Source: Gordonia sp. (in: high G+C Gram-positive bacteria)
Lineage (GTDB): Bacteria; Actinomycetota; Actinomycetes; Mycobacteriales; Mycobacteriaceae
NCBI RefSeq assembly: GCF_020438995.1
Contig: NZ_JAGQTN010000068.1
Span: 1 to 64,000, forward strand
Length of the DNA stretch: 64,000 bases
Direction of reading: 5' to 3'
Part shown: positions 51,883-60,629 of the stretch, piece after piece
Numbering within the stretch: position 1 is the stretch's first letter
Layout: every line of letters starts with the position of its first letter
Translations under genes and position numbers: made by a program
Notes under the pieces: model-generated
Database searches by the model: none
The model's input: only the letters and a program-made list of their open reading frames with translations
What the model was told of the DNA's origin: nothing

Positions 51883-52707
51883 ATGGCTATGTACGGATCC
51901 GGAGTCCCAGCGGACGGGACCATCGGTGTGGGCGCCGACGATCTGGTGTCCGGGGAGGCCGTCGCGCTGGATCTGCCGCCGGCGAACATCGGGCTGCGGG
52001 TGCTGTCGGGTCTGATCGACATCGTCGCCGGGATGTCGTTATGGTTCGCGCTTCGTTACATCGGGACGGCGCTGGCCGGGGACACCGACGACGCGATGCT
52101 GATCGCGACCCTGACGGTGGCGACGATTCTGGCGATCGTGGCGTTCCCGACGGCGATCGAAACCGCGACCCGCGGCAAGACGCTCGGCCATCTGGCGCTG
52201 GGGCTGCGCACCGTCCGCGACGACGCCGGTCCGATCAGCTTTCGGCACGCGCTGACCCGGGCTCTGGTCGGCAGCGTGGAACTGTACAGCTGCATGGGTT
52301 TTCCGGCGCTAGTCGCCAGTGTGGTGAACAGAAAGGGCAAACGGCTCGGGGATCTGCTGGCCGGAACATATGTGATCCGGGACCGGTACAAGCTGCGGAT
52401 GCCGCAGCCGGTGCCCATGCCGGGTTATCTGGAACCGTGGGCGCGTTCGGCCGATATCGCGACCCTGCCGCCACAGCTCACGCTGGCTATCCGGCAGTAT
52501 TTCGCGCGACGGCTCAAGCTCACGCCGTCGTCGCGGGCGATCGTGCTGGACCGGCTGGTCGTCGAAACGTCCCGGTATGTGGCTCCGTTGCCGCCGCCGG
52601 GAACACCGGGCGAGTACCTGCTGGCGGCGGTCCTGGCCGAGCGTCGGCGCCGCGACACCGTACGGATCGGACGCGAGAATCGGCTGAGACAGCGGTTGCT
52701 GAGCTGA
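51883..52707 (+). CDS. RDD-family membrane protein
   Basis: A 274-residue protein with three or four membrane segments (about 40-60, 65-90, 130-150). The RDD domain begins with NIGLRVLSGLIDI and includes TRGKTLGHLALGLR. The C-terminal ~110 residues are soluble. It is the expected partner of SpoIIM (Rv3694c/Rv3695 in Mycobacterium). ATG 51883 (or 51889) is the start. Confidence 0.87.
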   Translation: MAMYGSGVPADGTIGVGADDLVSGEAVALDLPPANIGLRVLSGLIDIVAGMSLWFALRYIGTALAGDTDDAMLIATLTVATILAIVAFPTAIETATRGKTLGHLALGLRTVRDDAGPISFRHALTRALVGSVELYSCMGFPALVASVVNRKGKRLGDLLAGTYVIRDRYKLRMPQPVPMPGYLEPWARSADIATLPPQLTLAIRQYFARRLKLTPSSRAIVLDRLVVETSRYVAPLPPPGTPGEYLLAAVLAERRRRDTVRIGRENRLRQRLLS

Positions 52708-52801
52708 ACCGCACGGGAAACACGGGTGTCACACGGCTGACTCGGGTGATCAACCGACGACGCACACAATGGAGAAGTCGCCCAGCCCCCGGAGGTTCCC
52801 C

Positions 52802-53860
52802 ATGTCACAATCAGATTCCCGGCCGACGGAGTTCGTGGTCCCCGTCGTCGATATCTCCGCGTACGTCGGCGAGGGCAGCACCGATGAACGCGCAGCCGTC
52901 GCCAAGGCGATGGACAATGCTTGTGCCACAGTCGGATTCGTTCAGGTGGTCGGGCACGGCATTCCCGCCGGCATCTGGGACGGGCTCGGCGACGCCTCCG
53001 ACGCCTTCTTCAACCAATCTCTCGCCGAGAAGAAGAAATACCTCGCCCCCGGCAATCGCGGCTACTCCCCACCCAAGAGCGAATCACTGTCGCTGAGCCT
53101 CGGCGTCGAATCGTCGTCCCGCATGAACGACTTCTTCGAGGCGTTCAACGTGGGCGCCGAAGCCCGGTCCTTTCCCGGCCTGGACCTGTCCGAGGACGAC
53201 TACGGCCTCAACGTGTGGCCGGATCTCGACGCGTTCCAGGACCGCGTGGAGGCCTACTATGCCGAAGCGGCCCGCGTTGCCCACACGCTCACCGGCGTCT
53301 TCGCCGACGCCCTCGGCCTCGATCACGACTTCTTCGCAGCTCTCACCGACCACGCCATCGAAGTGCTGCGCATGAACAACTACGCCCTCCCCGAAGGCAC
53401 CGTCACACTCGACGGCGACCTCACCGGCATGGGCGAACACACCGACTACGGCATCGTCACCGTGCTGTGGGCCGATCAGGTCGCCGGGCTGCAGGTACTC
53501 GGTACCGACGGTATCTGGCACGACGTCAGCCCCGTCGACGGCGCCCTGCTGATCAACCTCGGCGACCTCACCGCCCGCCTGACCAACGACCGCTGGATGT
53601 CGACGCTGCACCGGGTCAAACCGCCCATCGTCGACGGCACCATCAAGCGTCGCCGGTCCGTCGCCTTCTTCTGCGACGGCAACGTCGACGCCGTCATCGA
53701 AACCCTGCCCAGCCACCTCGACGCCGACGACGGCCTGGCCTACGAACCGATCCTCGTCCGCGACCACATCAAAGCCAAACTGGCCGGATCCAGGCAGGGC
53801 AAAGCCAATACCGCCGCAGTCCGCGAGGCCGCGAGAGTATTGGCCGCGCAATCGTCGTAG
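52802..53860 (+). CDS. Isopenicillin N synthase-like 2OG-Fe(II) dioxygenase
   Basis: A 352-residue 2-oxoglutarate/Fe(II) oxygenase. The iron site has HTD in GEHTDYG (about 213-215) and a distal histidine in LHRVKPP (about 270), and the 2OG-binding arginine is in RRRSVAF (about 284). The N-terminal DIOX_N part holds VGHGIP. The substrate is unknown. GGAGG lies before ATG 52802. A bidirectional terminator follows. Confidence 0.87.
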   Translation: MSQSDSRPTEFVVPVVDISAYVGEGSTDERAAVAKAMDNACATVGFVQVVGHGIPAGIWDGLGDASDAFFNQSLAEKKKYLAPGNRGYSPPKSESLSLSLGVESSSRMNDFFEAFNVGAEARSFPGLDLSEDDYGLNVWPDLDAFQDRVEAYYAEAARVAHTLTGVFADALGLDHDFFAALTDHAIEVLRMNNYALPEGTVTLDGDLTGMGEHTDYGIVTVLWADQVAGLQVLGTDGIWHDVSPVDGALLINLGDLTARLTNDRWMSTLHRVKPPIVDGTIKRRRSVAFFCDGNVDAVIETLPSHLDADDGLAYEPILVRDHIKAKLAGSRQGKANTAAVREAARVLAAQSS

Positions 53861-53863
53861 CAG

Positions 53864-53935
53864 AACAAAAACCGCCCCCGAGAGCGGAACTGACGCGTAT
53901 ATGCGTCTGATCCGTGCTCCGGGGCGGTTCTTGTT
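53864..53935. terminator. Bidirectional terminator between convergent genes
   Basis: AACAAAAACCGCCCC at the left end is inverted as GGGGCGGTTCTTGTT at the right, with a second inner hairpin (GACGC/GCGTC). It serves the 2OG oxygenase gene and the acyl-CoA dehydrogenase gene and is related to the one at 55539. Confidence 0.75.
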
Positions 53936-53943
53936 CCGAGGTA

Positions 53944-55131
53944 TTACTTGAGCTCGGCGCTGGACTTGCCGAGCAGTCGGCGGGCGATGATGAGTTGCTG
54001 GATCTGCTGGGTGCCCTCGAAGATGTCGAGGATCTTGGCGTCGCGGGCCCACTTCTCCAGCAGGCTGGTCTCCGAGAAGCCCGCCGTCGCAGCGAGTTCC
54101 ACCGCTTTGTTGGTGAGATCGTTGACCGAGCGGCCGGCCTTGGCCTTGGACATCGACGCCTCGGTGGAGTTGGGCTGCTTGTTATCGGCCATCCACGCGG
54201 CGCGGATGGTCAGCAACCACGAAGCCTCCCAATCGGATTCGAGGCGGATGAACTCACTGACCGCGGCATGCTGGGCAGCTGCGGGCTTGTCGTAGTCGAT
54301 GGTGTGACCAGCCGCTTCGAGGATGCTGCGGAGCTCTTCGAGAGCGGCGCGGCCGAGGCCGACGGCCATCGCGGCGACCACCGGGCGGGTGTTGTCGAAG
54401 GTCTGCATGACCCCGCCGAAACCCTTCTTGGTGTCGATCTCCGGCGAGCCGAGCAGGTTCTCCTTGGGGACGCGGGCGTTCTCGAACCGCAGCACCGCGG
54501 TGTCCGACGCCTTGATGCCGAGCTTGTGCTCAAGGCGGGCGACGGTGACGCCCTCGGTGTCCATCGGCACGACGAAGCTCTTGATGGCGGCGCGGCCGAC
54601 GCTGCGGTCGAGCGTGGCCCATACGACGACGTGGTCGGCGCGCGAACCGGCGGTCACGAAGATCTTCTCGCCGTTGATGACGTAGTCGTCGCCGTCGAGG
54701 ACGGCGGTGGTGGAGACGGCCGCCGAGTCCGAGCCGAAGCTGGGTTCGGTGATGGCCATCGACGCCCACACGTCGGCGAAGCGCTCGAGCTGCTCCTTGT
54801 CGGCGACGGCGGCGATCGCGGCGTTGCCCAGACCGTTGTAAGGGATCGACAGGGTCAGGCCGACGTCGCCCCAGCTGGTCTCGAGCGTGTTGAGCACCGA
54901 GATCATGTTGACGCCGTTCTTGGACGGCCCCTCGTCGGGCTTGCCGGCGGTCTCGGCGCGCTTCTTCTTGGATTCCTTGATGAGTTTGCCCAGGTCATCG
55001 AGCTCGGTGGGGTTTTCGTGCTCGGCCTTGTCGTACTTACGGGACACGGGCCGGAAGATGTGCTCGCCCACCGCGTGGGACTGCTCCACGGCCGCAGCCA
55101 GCTTCGTGGGGAGCTCAAGGTTGATCGACAT
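53944..55131 (-). CDS. Acyl-CoA dehydrogenase
   Basis: A 395-residue FAD-dependent acyl-CoA dehydrogenase. The middle has MAITEPSFGSDSAAVSTTAV for FAD and substrate contacts, and a later GFGGVMQTFDNTRP segment; the C-terminal IFEGTQQIQQLIIARRLLG is typical. ATG 55131 gives the usual MSINLEL start; ATG 55140 is just upstream. No ribosome site is clear. A TTACT-N4-AGTAA palindrome lies at 55142. The fatty acid chain it acts on cannot be told. Confidence 0.9.
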   Translation of the reverse strand: MSINLELPTKLAAAVEQSHAVGEHIFRPVSRKYDKAEHENPTELDDLGKLIKESKKKRAETAGKPDEGPSKNGVNMISVLNTLETSWGDVGLTLSIPYNGLGNAAIAAVADKEQLERFADVWASMAITEPSFGSDSAAVSTTAVLDGDDYVINGEKIFVTAGSRADHVVVWATLDRSVGRAAIKSFVVPMDTEGVTVARLEHKLGIKASDTAVLRFENARVPKENLLGSPEIDTKKGFGGVMQTFDNTRPVVAAMAVGLGRAALEELRSILEAAGHTIDYDKPAAAQHAAVSEFIRLESDWEASWLLTIRAAWMADNKQPNSTEASMSKAKAGRSVNDLTNKAVELAATAGFSETSLLEKWARDAKILDIFEGTQQIQQLIIARRLLGKSSAELK

Positions 55132-55141
55132 GGCCGTCATC

Positions 55142-55155
55142 TTACTGCTGAGTAA
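55142..55155. promoter_or_regulatory. Palindrome at the acyl-CoA dehydrogenase start
   Basis: TTACTGCTGAGTAA has 5-bp inverted arms around four bases, and another TTACT follows. It lies just upstream of the start codon and could be a TetR-type operator. It does not fit KstR. Confidence 0.5.
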
Positions 55156-55203
55156 GTTACTTGCCAACCCTTCTGGCGTACTTATCCGGCGCTAGCGTTG
55201 GGC

Positions 55204-55533
55204 ATGGCCTACGACGAGGATCTCGCCGACCGCATCCGCGACGTGCTGACCGGGGAGACCGGCGTCAGCGAGAAGGCGATGTTCGGCGGTCTCGCCTTTC
55301 TGCGCAACGGCAACATGGCAGTTGCCGCCAACCGCGAAGGGCACATCATGGTGCGGGTTCCACGGGAGCAGACCGAGGAGATCCTCGGCTGTGACCACGT
55401 GGAACCGATGGTGATGTCGGGCCGGGAGATCAAGGGTTGGGTCCACGTCGACAAGGCCGGCCTGGCCGGAAAGGGGCTCGGAAAGTGGGTCCGGCTGGGC
55501 TGGGACCACGCCGGCACTCTGCCACCCAAGTAG
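55204..55533 (+). CDS. TfoX N-terminal domain protein
   Basis: A 109-residue protein matching only the TfoX N-terminal domain (SEKAMFGGLAFLRNGNM). TfoX in other bacteria is a competence regulator with a second domain; this short form is common in Actinobacteria with unknown role. ATG 55204 is chosen over TTG 55198. It is divergent from the acyl-CoA dehydrogenase. Confidence 0.85.
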   Translation: MAYDEDLADRIRDVLTGETGVSEKAMFGGLAFLRNGNMAVAANREGHIMVRVPREQTEEILGCDHVEPMVMSGREIKGWVHVDKAGLAGKGLGKWVRLGWDHAGTLPPK

Positions 55534-55538
55534 CCGCG

Positions 55539-55609
55539 AACAAGAACCTCCCTCGTGCGGGGACTTACTCCATATCTGCATCGGTCCCCCGCATGAGGGC
55601 GGTTTTTGT
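55539..55609. terminator. Bidirectional terminator between convergent genes
   Basis: ACAAGAACCTCCCTCGTGCG at the left is inverted as CGCATGAGGGCGGTTTTTGT at the right. It ends both the TfoX-N gene and the HIT gene. Its arm shares ACAAAAACCGCCC with the terminator at 53864. Confidence 0.75.
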
Positions 55610-55613
55610 CGGG

Positions 55614-56039
55614 TCAGTTCAGGCCTGAGCGTAGGCGGGCGCCTAGTTCGGCGAGGACAGCGGGGCGTTCGCCGATTCCGGGGCGCCAGGGGAGGGTGAG
55701 GCGGTCCTTGGTCTTGTCGGCGTAGCGTGGGATGACGTGCAGGTGAAAGTGGAACACCGTCTGCCAGGCGGGGGCCTTGCAGCAGTTGAGCAGATTGACC
55801 CCGTCGGCGCCGAGTTCGGACATCGCGGCCTTCGCGACGCGCTGCGCGGACAGGGTGACCGCGGTGAGGTCCTCGGCGTCGATCTCCAGCAGATCCTCGG
55901 AGTGGAACTTGGGGATCACCAGCATGTGGCCGTCGGCGGCGGGGTTGATATCCATGAACGTCAGCGTCAGATCGTCCTCGGCCACCTTGGTGCCGGGCAC
56001 ATGCCCGCTGACGATGCCACAGAACACACAATTCTCCAT
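55614..56039 (-). CDS. HIT-family nucleotide hydrolase/transferase
   Basis: A 141-residue histidine-triad protein. The triad lies in FHFHLHVIPR near residue 98, and the start has CVFCGIVSG, a usual zinc or fold motif. HIT proteins split nucleotide-phosphate bonds in AMP or ADP derivatives. ATG 56039 gives the family start MENCVFCGIV; two upstream codons, 56048 and 56051, are alternatives. It is probably separate from leuS, 85 bp upstream. Confidence 0.87.
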   Translation of the reverse strand: MENCVFCGIVSGHVPGTKVAEDDLTLTFMDINPAADGHMLVIPKFHSEDLLEIDAEDLTAVTLSAQRVAKAAMSELGADGVNLLNCCKAPAWQTVFHFHLHVIPRYADKTKDRLTLPWRPGIGERPAVLAELGARLRSGLN

Positions 56040-56124
56040 GCCGGTCATCATCGCGCACCGAGCCCGGTCTTACCTGTGTTCAGCGAGGTTGATGTCGGGC
56101 AGGGCCCAAAACCAGAGCCCGCAT

Positions 56125-58998
56125 CTACGGGACGATGTTGACCAGGCGGCCGGGGACGATGATGACCTTGCGGGGTTCGCCGTCGAGGAGGGCGGCGATC
56201 TTGTCGTCGGCCAGGGCGGCTTCGCGGAGGGTGGTTTCGTCGGCGTCGGCGGGGACCTGAATGCGGCTGCGCACCTTGCCTTTCACCTGGACCGGGATCT
56301 CGATGGTGTCCTCGACGAGCAGGGCCGGGTCGGCTTCGGGGAACGGGCCGCGCACCAGCAGGCCGTCGTGGCCGAGGCGGTGCCACAGTTCTTCGGCGAT
56401 GTGCGGGGCCAGCGGGGCGAGCATCGTCACCAGTTGTTCGACGACGCTGCGCGGGGCTCCGTCGGCGTAGAACTTGGTGAGGTGGCCCGTGAGTTCCATC
56501 AGCTTGGCGACGGCGGTGTTGTCTCGCAGCTCCGAGAAGTCTTCGCGCACACCGGCGATCGTCTTGTGCAGCAGCTTGACGGTGTCCTGCGAGGGCTCGG
56601 CGTCGGAGACGCGGACCGCGCCGGACTCCTCGTCGACGACCAGACGCCACACCCGCTGCAGGAAACGCTGGGAGCCGATGACGTCCTTGGTGGCCCACGG
56701 CCGGGACTGATCGAGCGGGCCCATGAACATCTCGTACACGCGCAGGGTGTCGGCGCCGTAGTCGCGGCAGATGTCGTCGGGGGCAACGGAATTCTTGAGC
56801 GACTTGCCCATCTTTCCGTATTCCTGGTTGACCTGCTCACCGTTGTAGAAGAACTTACCGCCGGACTCGGTGACCTCCTCGGCCGGCACGTAGACGCCGC
56901 GGGAGTCGGTGTAGGCGAAGGCCTGAATCATGCCCTGGTTGAACAGCTTCCGGTACGGCTCGGCGCTGGTGACGTAGCCCAGGTCGAACAGCACCTTGTG
57001 CCAGAACCGCGAATACAGCAGATGCAGCACCGCGTGCTCGACGCCGCCGATGTACAGGTCCAGACCGCCCGGATCGTTGTCGCCATGCAGGGCGGGCCGC
57101 GGACCCATCCAGTACGCCTCGTTCTCCTTGGCGCACAACGCTTCTTCGTTGGTGGGGTCAATGTAGCGCAGTTGGTACCAGGAGCTGCCCGCCCACTGCG
57201 GCATCACGTTGGTGTCGCGGCGGTACTTTCGTGGGCCGTCGCCCAGATCCAGTTCCACCTCAACCCATTCGCCTGCCTTCGCCAGCGGCGGCGACGGCTC
57301 CGAGTCGGCGTCATCGGGATCGAACGAGACCGGTGCGTAATCCTCGACCTCCGGAAGTTCCACCGGCAGCATCGATTCGGGCAGTGCGTGGGCGCGCCCG
57401 GCATCGTCGTAGACGATGGGGAACGGCTCGCCCCAATACCGCTGACGCGCGAACAGCCAGTCGCGCAGCTTGTATTGCACTGTGCCGGTGGCGACTCCGT
57501 CGGCCTCCAGCTTCTCCACGACCTTCGCCTTGGCCTCGTCGACGCGCAGGCCGTCGAGGAAGCCGGAGTTGATCAGCGGGCCGTCGCCGGTGAACGCCTC
57601 GGATTCGACGCCCTGCTCGGAGCCGATGACCTCGATGATCGGCAGGCCGAACGCGGTGGCGAACTCGTAGTCGCGGGTGTCGTGGGCGGGGACCGCCATG
57701 ATGGCGCCGGTGCCGTAACCCATCAGGACGTAGTCGGCGATGAACACCGGAATCTGCTGACCATCAACAGGATTGGTGGCGTACGAGCCGGTGAAGACGC
57801 CGGTCTTCTCCTTGTTCTCCTGCCGTTCCAGGTCCGATTTGGCCGCGATCGACGCCCGGTACGCCTTGATCGCGTCGGCCGGGGTCACCGCGCCACCGGT
57901 CCAGCGGGCGTCGGCGTCGGCGGGGTAGGTGTCAGCGGTCAGCGTCGCCACCAGCGGATGTTCGGGTGAGAGCACCATGTAGGTGGCGCCGAACAGGGTG
58001 TCGGGGCGGGTGGTGAAAACCTCGATACCGACGTCGACACCCGGGGCCGGGAAGGTGACCCGCGCACCGCGCGAACGGCCGATCCAGTTGCGCTGCATTG
58101 TCTTGACCTTGTCCGGCCAGTCCAGCAGATCCAGGTCGTCGAGCAGTCGGTCCGAGTAGGCGGTGATGCGCATCATCCACTGCCGCAACTGCTTACGGAA
58201 CACCGGGAAGTTGCCGCGGTCGCTGCGGCCGTCGGCGGTGACCTCCTCGTTGGCCAGCACCGTGCCCAGGCCGGGGCACCAGTTGACCAGCGAATCGCTC
58301 AGGTACACCAGGCGGTGGTCGTCGATGATGTCGGCGCGCTGCTGCGCGGGCAGGTCGGCCCAGTTGCCGCCGCCGGGAACCTCGCGGGTGCCGTTCTCGA
58401 ACTCGACAACCAACTCGTCGATGCGGCGCGCCTTCGCAGCGGATTCGTCGTACCAGGCGTTGTAGATCTGCAGGAAGATCCACTGCGTCCACCGGTAGAA
58501 GTCGACGTCGGTGGTGGCGACGCGACGGCGCTCGTCGTGGCCCAGACCCAGGCGGCGGATCTGCCCCAGATACCGCTCGATGTTGGCCTCGGTGGTGGTG
58601 CGCGGATGCGTACCGGTCTGCACCGCGTACTGCTCGGCGGGCAGGCCGAACGAGTCGAAGCCCATCGTGTGCAGCACGTTGCGGCCGATCATCCGCTGAT
58701 AGCGGGCGAACACGTCCGAGCTGATGAAGCCCAGCGGATGCCCGACGTGCAGGCCTGCACCCGACGGGTACGGGAACATGTCCTGCACGAACAGCTTGTC
58801 GGGGGCGTCGGCCGACGCGCCACCGAACGGGGTCAGGTCACCTGCGAGCGGGCCCACCGGGTTGGGGGCCTCGAAAGCGTGCCGGTCCTGCCACTCCCGC
58901 TGCCAGTGCGTCTCGATCCGGCCGGCAAGCTCCGCGGTATAGCGGTGCTCGGGAACGGTCTGGTCGGCAACGGGGGACGACGGGTCTGCAGAAGTCAC
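56125..58998 (-). CDS. leuS: Leucyl-tRNA synthetase
   Basis: A 957-residue class I synthetase. The HIGH-type motif lies in [14 protein letters not shown], and KMSKS appears as KMGKS in [13 protein letters not shown]1 editing domain of about 200 residues lies between them. GTG 58998 gives a start similar to mycobacterial LeuS; the longer TTG frame lacks support. It charges tRNA-Leu and edits mischarged products. It is the same region as in Mycobacterium (Rv0041) near YqgE and MFS genes. Confidence 0.95.
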   Translation of the reverse strand: MTSADPSSPVADQTVPEHRYTAELAGRIETHWQREWQDRHAFEAPNPVGPLAGDLTPFGGASADAPDKLFVQDMFPYPSGAGLHVGHPLGFISSDVFARYQRMIGRNVLHTMGFDSFGLPAEQYAVQTGTHPRTTTEANIERYLGQIRRLGLGHDERRRVATTDVDFYRWTQWIFLQIYNAWYDESAAKARRIDELVVEFENGTREVPGGGNWADLPAQQRADIIDDHRLVYLSDSLVNWCPGLGTVLANEEVTADGRSDRGNFPVFRKQLRQWMMRITAYSDRLLDDLDLLDWPDKVKTMQRNWIGRSRGARVTFPAPGVDVGIEVFTTRPDTLFGATYMVLSPEHPLVATLTADTYPADADARWTGGAVTPADAIKAYRASIAAKSDLERQENKEKTGVFTGSYATNPVDGQQIPVFIADYVLMGYGTGAIMAVPAHDTRDYEFATAFGLPIIEVIGSEQGVESEAFTGDGPLINSGFLDGLRVDEAKAKVVEKLEADGVATGTVQYKLRDWLFARQRYWGEPFPIVYDDAGRAHALPESMLPVELPEVEDYAPVSFDPDDADSEPSPPLAKAGEWVEVELDLGDGPRKYRRDTNVMPQWAGSSWYQLRYIDPTNEEALCAKENEAYWMGPRPALHGDNDPGGLDLYIGGVEHAVLHLLYSRFWHKVLFDLGYVTSAEPYRKLFNQGMIQAFAYTDSRGVYVPAEEVTESGGKFFYNGEQVNQEYGKMGKSLKNSVAPDDICRDYGADTLRVYEMFMGPLDQSRPWATKDVIGSQRFLQRVWRLVVDEESGAVRVSDAEPSQDTVKLLHKTIAGVREDFSELRDNTAVAKLMELTGHLTKFYADGAPRSVVEQLVTMLAPLAPHIAEELWHRLGHDGLLVRGPFPEADPALLVEDTIEIPVQVKGKVRSRIQVPADADETTLREAALADDKIAALLDGEPRKVIIVPGRLVNIVP

Positions 58999-59099
58999 CC
59001 GACCAGCGTAAATCGTGGGCCGTCGCAATCCTCAATCGCGTCCGTCGTCGCCGGTGGCGACTGGCTCGGCAACGACGCAAAGTCGTAGAATGGCTGACC

Positions 59100-59615
59100 G
59101 TGAGTGTCCTGTCGATCGTCGCAGCCGTTCTGGCGTTCGTGTGTGCCGCGGTGTGGGGCACCGTCGGAGTTCTCGGTGTCACCGGCAAACTCCCCGGAAA
59201 CCGGTGGTTCGGTGTTCGATCCCCCGAGACCGGGAAATCCGAGGCCGCGTTCGTGCTGGCCAACCGGGTCGCCGGGCCCGGCTTCATCGGCGCGGCCGTC
59301 ATCCTCGTGATGGGCGGCGTTCTCACCCTCGGCGTCGACGGCGGCTGGTCGATCCTGTTCGCGCTCGCCGCGCTCGCCGTAGCCGTCGTCACCGTCGGCG
59401 TGGTGAGCGGGCTCGGTATCCGGGCCGCGCAGGCGTTGCCCGACGAGTCCGGCGGCTGTGACTGCTGCTCCGGGGGCGACGACCACGGTGCCGCGTCTGC
59501 CTGCAGTGACGACAAAGCCGGATCACCCGCCGATGATTGCGGCCAGTCGAGCTGTGGGTCGTGCGCGTTGCAGGGAATGTGCGAGACGGATTCCGCGGCC
59601 GCCCAGCGGCAGTAG
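59100..59615 (+). CDS. SdpI-like membrane protein with cysteine-rich tail
   Basis: A 171-residue protein with three membrane segments (about 2-26, 58-77, 85-107). Features such as NRWFGVRSPET resemble the SdpI/YhfL immunity family. After residue 115 a tail with nine cysteines in pairs and near pairs (CDCC, CGQSSCGSC) suggests metal binding. The start is GTG 59100. Divergent from leuS. Function unknown. Confidence 0.75.
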   Translation: MSVLSIVAAVLAFVCAAVWGTVGVLGVTGKLPGNRWFGVRSPETGKSEAAFVLANRVAGPGFIGAAVILVMGGVLTLGVDGGWSILFALAALAVAVVTVGVVSGLGIRAAQALPDESGGCDCCSGGDDHGAASACSDDKAGSPADDCGQSSCGSCALQGMCETDSAAAQRQ

Positions 59616-59662
59616 GTCCGCTTTCGTTCGTTTCGAGGCGGTGCGGTCATGCGGTCGTCTCA

Positions 59663-59714
59663 CCGGACCCTTCGCGACCCTCGCTCCTTCGTCGCTTCGG
59701 CCTCAGGGATCAAG
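59663..59714 (+). repeat. Dispersed CTCAGGGATCAAG element, copy E
   Basis: Forward copy. With reverse copy F (59860-59918) it encloses a 44-bp tandem array, the same plan as B-C. Confidence 0.7.
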
Positions 59715-59845
59715 AGGGTGACACCACGCACCCTTCGACACCGGCATCAGCAAGCAAGAGAGTGACACCACACACCCTCCAACACCGGCATCAGCAAGCA
59801 AGAGAGTGACACCACGCACCCTTCGACACCGGCATCAGCGACCAA
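59711..59845 (+). repeat. 44-bp tandem array, three units
   Basis: GTGACACCAC begins at 59718, 59762 and 59806, a 44-bp period, with CACCGGCATCAGC in each unit. The 326-bp gap 59616-59941 holds only this array and elements E and F. Confidence 0.75.
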
Positions 59846-59859
59846 GACGGGGCCACCAT

Positions 59860-59918
59860 CTTGATCCCTGAGGGCTGTCGCGCGAGCTTGCGAGCCGACA
59901 GCGTCCCGAAGGGTCCGG
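59860..59918 (-). repeat. Dispersed CTCAGGGATCAAG element, copy F (reverse)
   Basis: Reverse copy. Its middle differs from the other copies and forms a small inverted repeat (GCTGTCGCGCGAGC/GCGAGCCGACAGC). It ends 23 bp from the yqgE stop. Confidence 0.65.
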
Positions 59919-59941
59919 TGAGATGCGGTTCCCAACCCAGG

Positions 59942-60580
59942 TCAGTTGCGCAGGACGTCGATGGGGTGGGTGGCCAGCAGCGGTACCGGCCACGGCTGAC
60001 GGCGCAGTACCGAGAACCACAGGTCGGCGACCGGCGGGGCGAGGATGTCACCCGGCAGTGCCGACGCGACCAGCCAACTTCCGTCGGCGAGTTCGCCGTC
60101 GAGCTGACCGGGACCCCAGCCCGCGTACCCGGCGAAAATACGCACCCCTTCGAGCCGGTCGGCGAGCAGTTCGGGATCGGCATCGAGGTCGATGAGCACG
60201 ACCCGCCCGTCGACCGGCCGCGCACCGAGCTTCTCGTCGTCGGACATACCGGGTTTGAGGATGCCCAGACAAAGCGCGGCGTCGCGTTTGACCGGGCCAC
60301 CGACGAACAGCGCGCGCGGCGACGCGGCCAGATCGGTCCACCGCGGCAGCAGATTGTGCACCGCCGCCTGACTCATCTGATTGATGACGACGCCGAGACT
60401 GCCCGCGCCGTTGTGCTCCATCATGTAGACCACCGAACGGCGGAACGTGGGCTCGATCAGATCCGTGGACGCGATCAGCAACGATCCCGGCCGTACCCGC
60501 GGCGGCAACTGCCTGGCACCCGACCCGGCGTCGGGCGAGGAGTCGGGAGTCGGATCTTGCGCATCGTCACCGCCTGTCAC
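59942..60580 (-). CDS. YqgE/AlgH family protein
   Basis: A 212-residue UPF0301 (YqgE/AlgH) protein. The family pattern is seen in GSLLIAST, FRRSVVYMMEHN, VGGPV and FAGYAGWGPGQLD. GTG 60580 is preferred; the longer frame runs into the divergent MFS gene. The role is unknown. The same neighbour pair, YqgE and an MFS gene, occurs in Mycobacterium (Rv0038/Rv0037c). Confidence 0.9.
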   Translation of the reverse strand: MTGGDDAQDPTPDSSPDAGSGARQLPPRVRPGSLLIASTDLIEPTFRRSVVYMMEHNGAGSLGVVINQMSQAAVHNLLPRWTDLAASPRALFVGGPVKRDAALCLGILKPGMSDDEKLGARPVDGRVVLIDLDADPELLADRLEGVRIFAGYAGWGPGQLDGELADGSWLVASALPGDILAPPVADLWFSVLRRQPWPVPLLATHPIDVLRN

Positions 60581-60629
60581 CCGACCATCATCGCACGCGA
60601 TACCGAGCTCGGGTCGGTACTCTGAGTCA

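Noticed and set aside
53914-55155. 413-codon plus-strand frame opposite the acyl-CoA dehydrogenase
   Set aside because: Antisense shadow; the minus strand has full acyl-CoA dehydrogenase motifs.
55777-57969. 730-codon open frame on the plus strand opposite leuS
   Set aside because: It is antisense to a gene with all LeuS motifs. Long mirror frames are normal in such high-GC DNA.
59711-59845. 44-bp repeats considered as a CRISPR array
   Set aside because: Units are nearly identical throughout, so there are no spacers; they are tandem repeats between two inverted elements.
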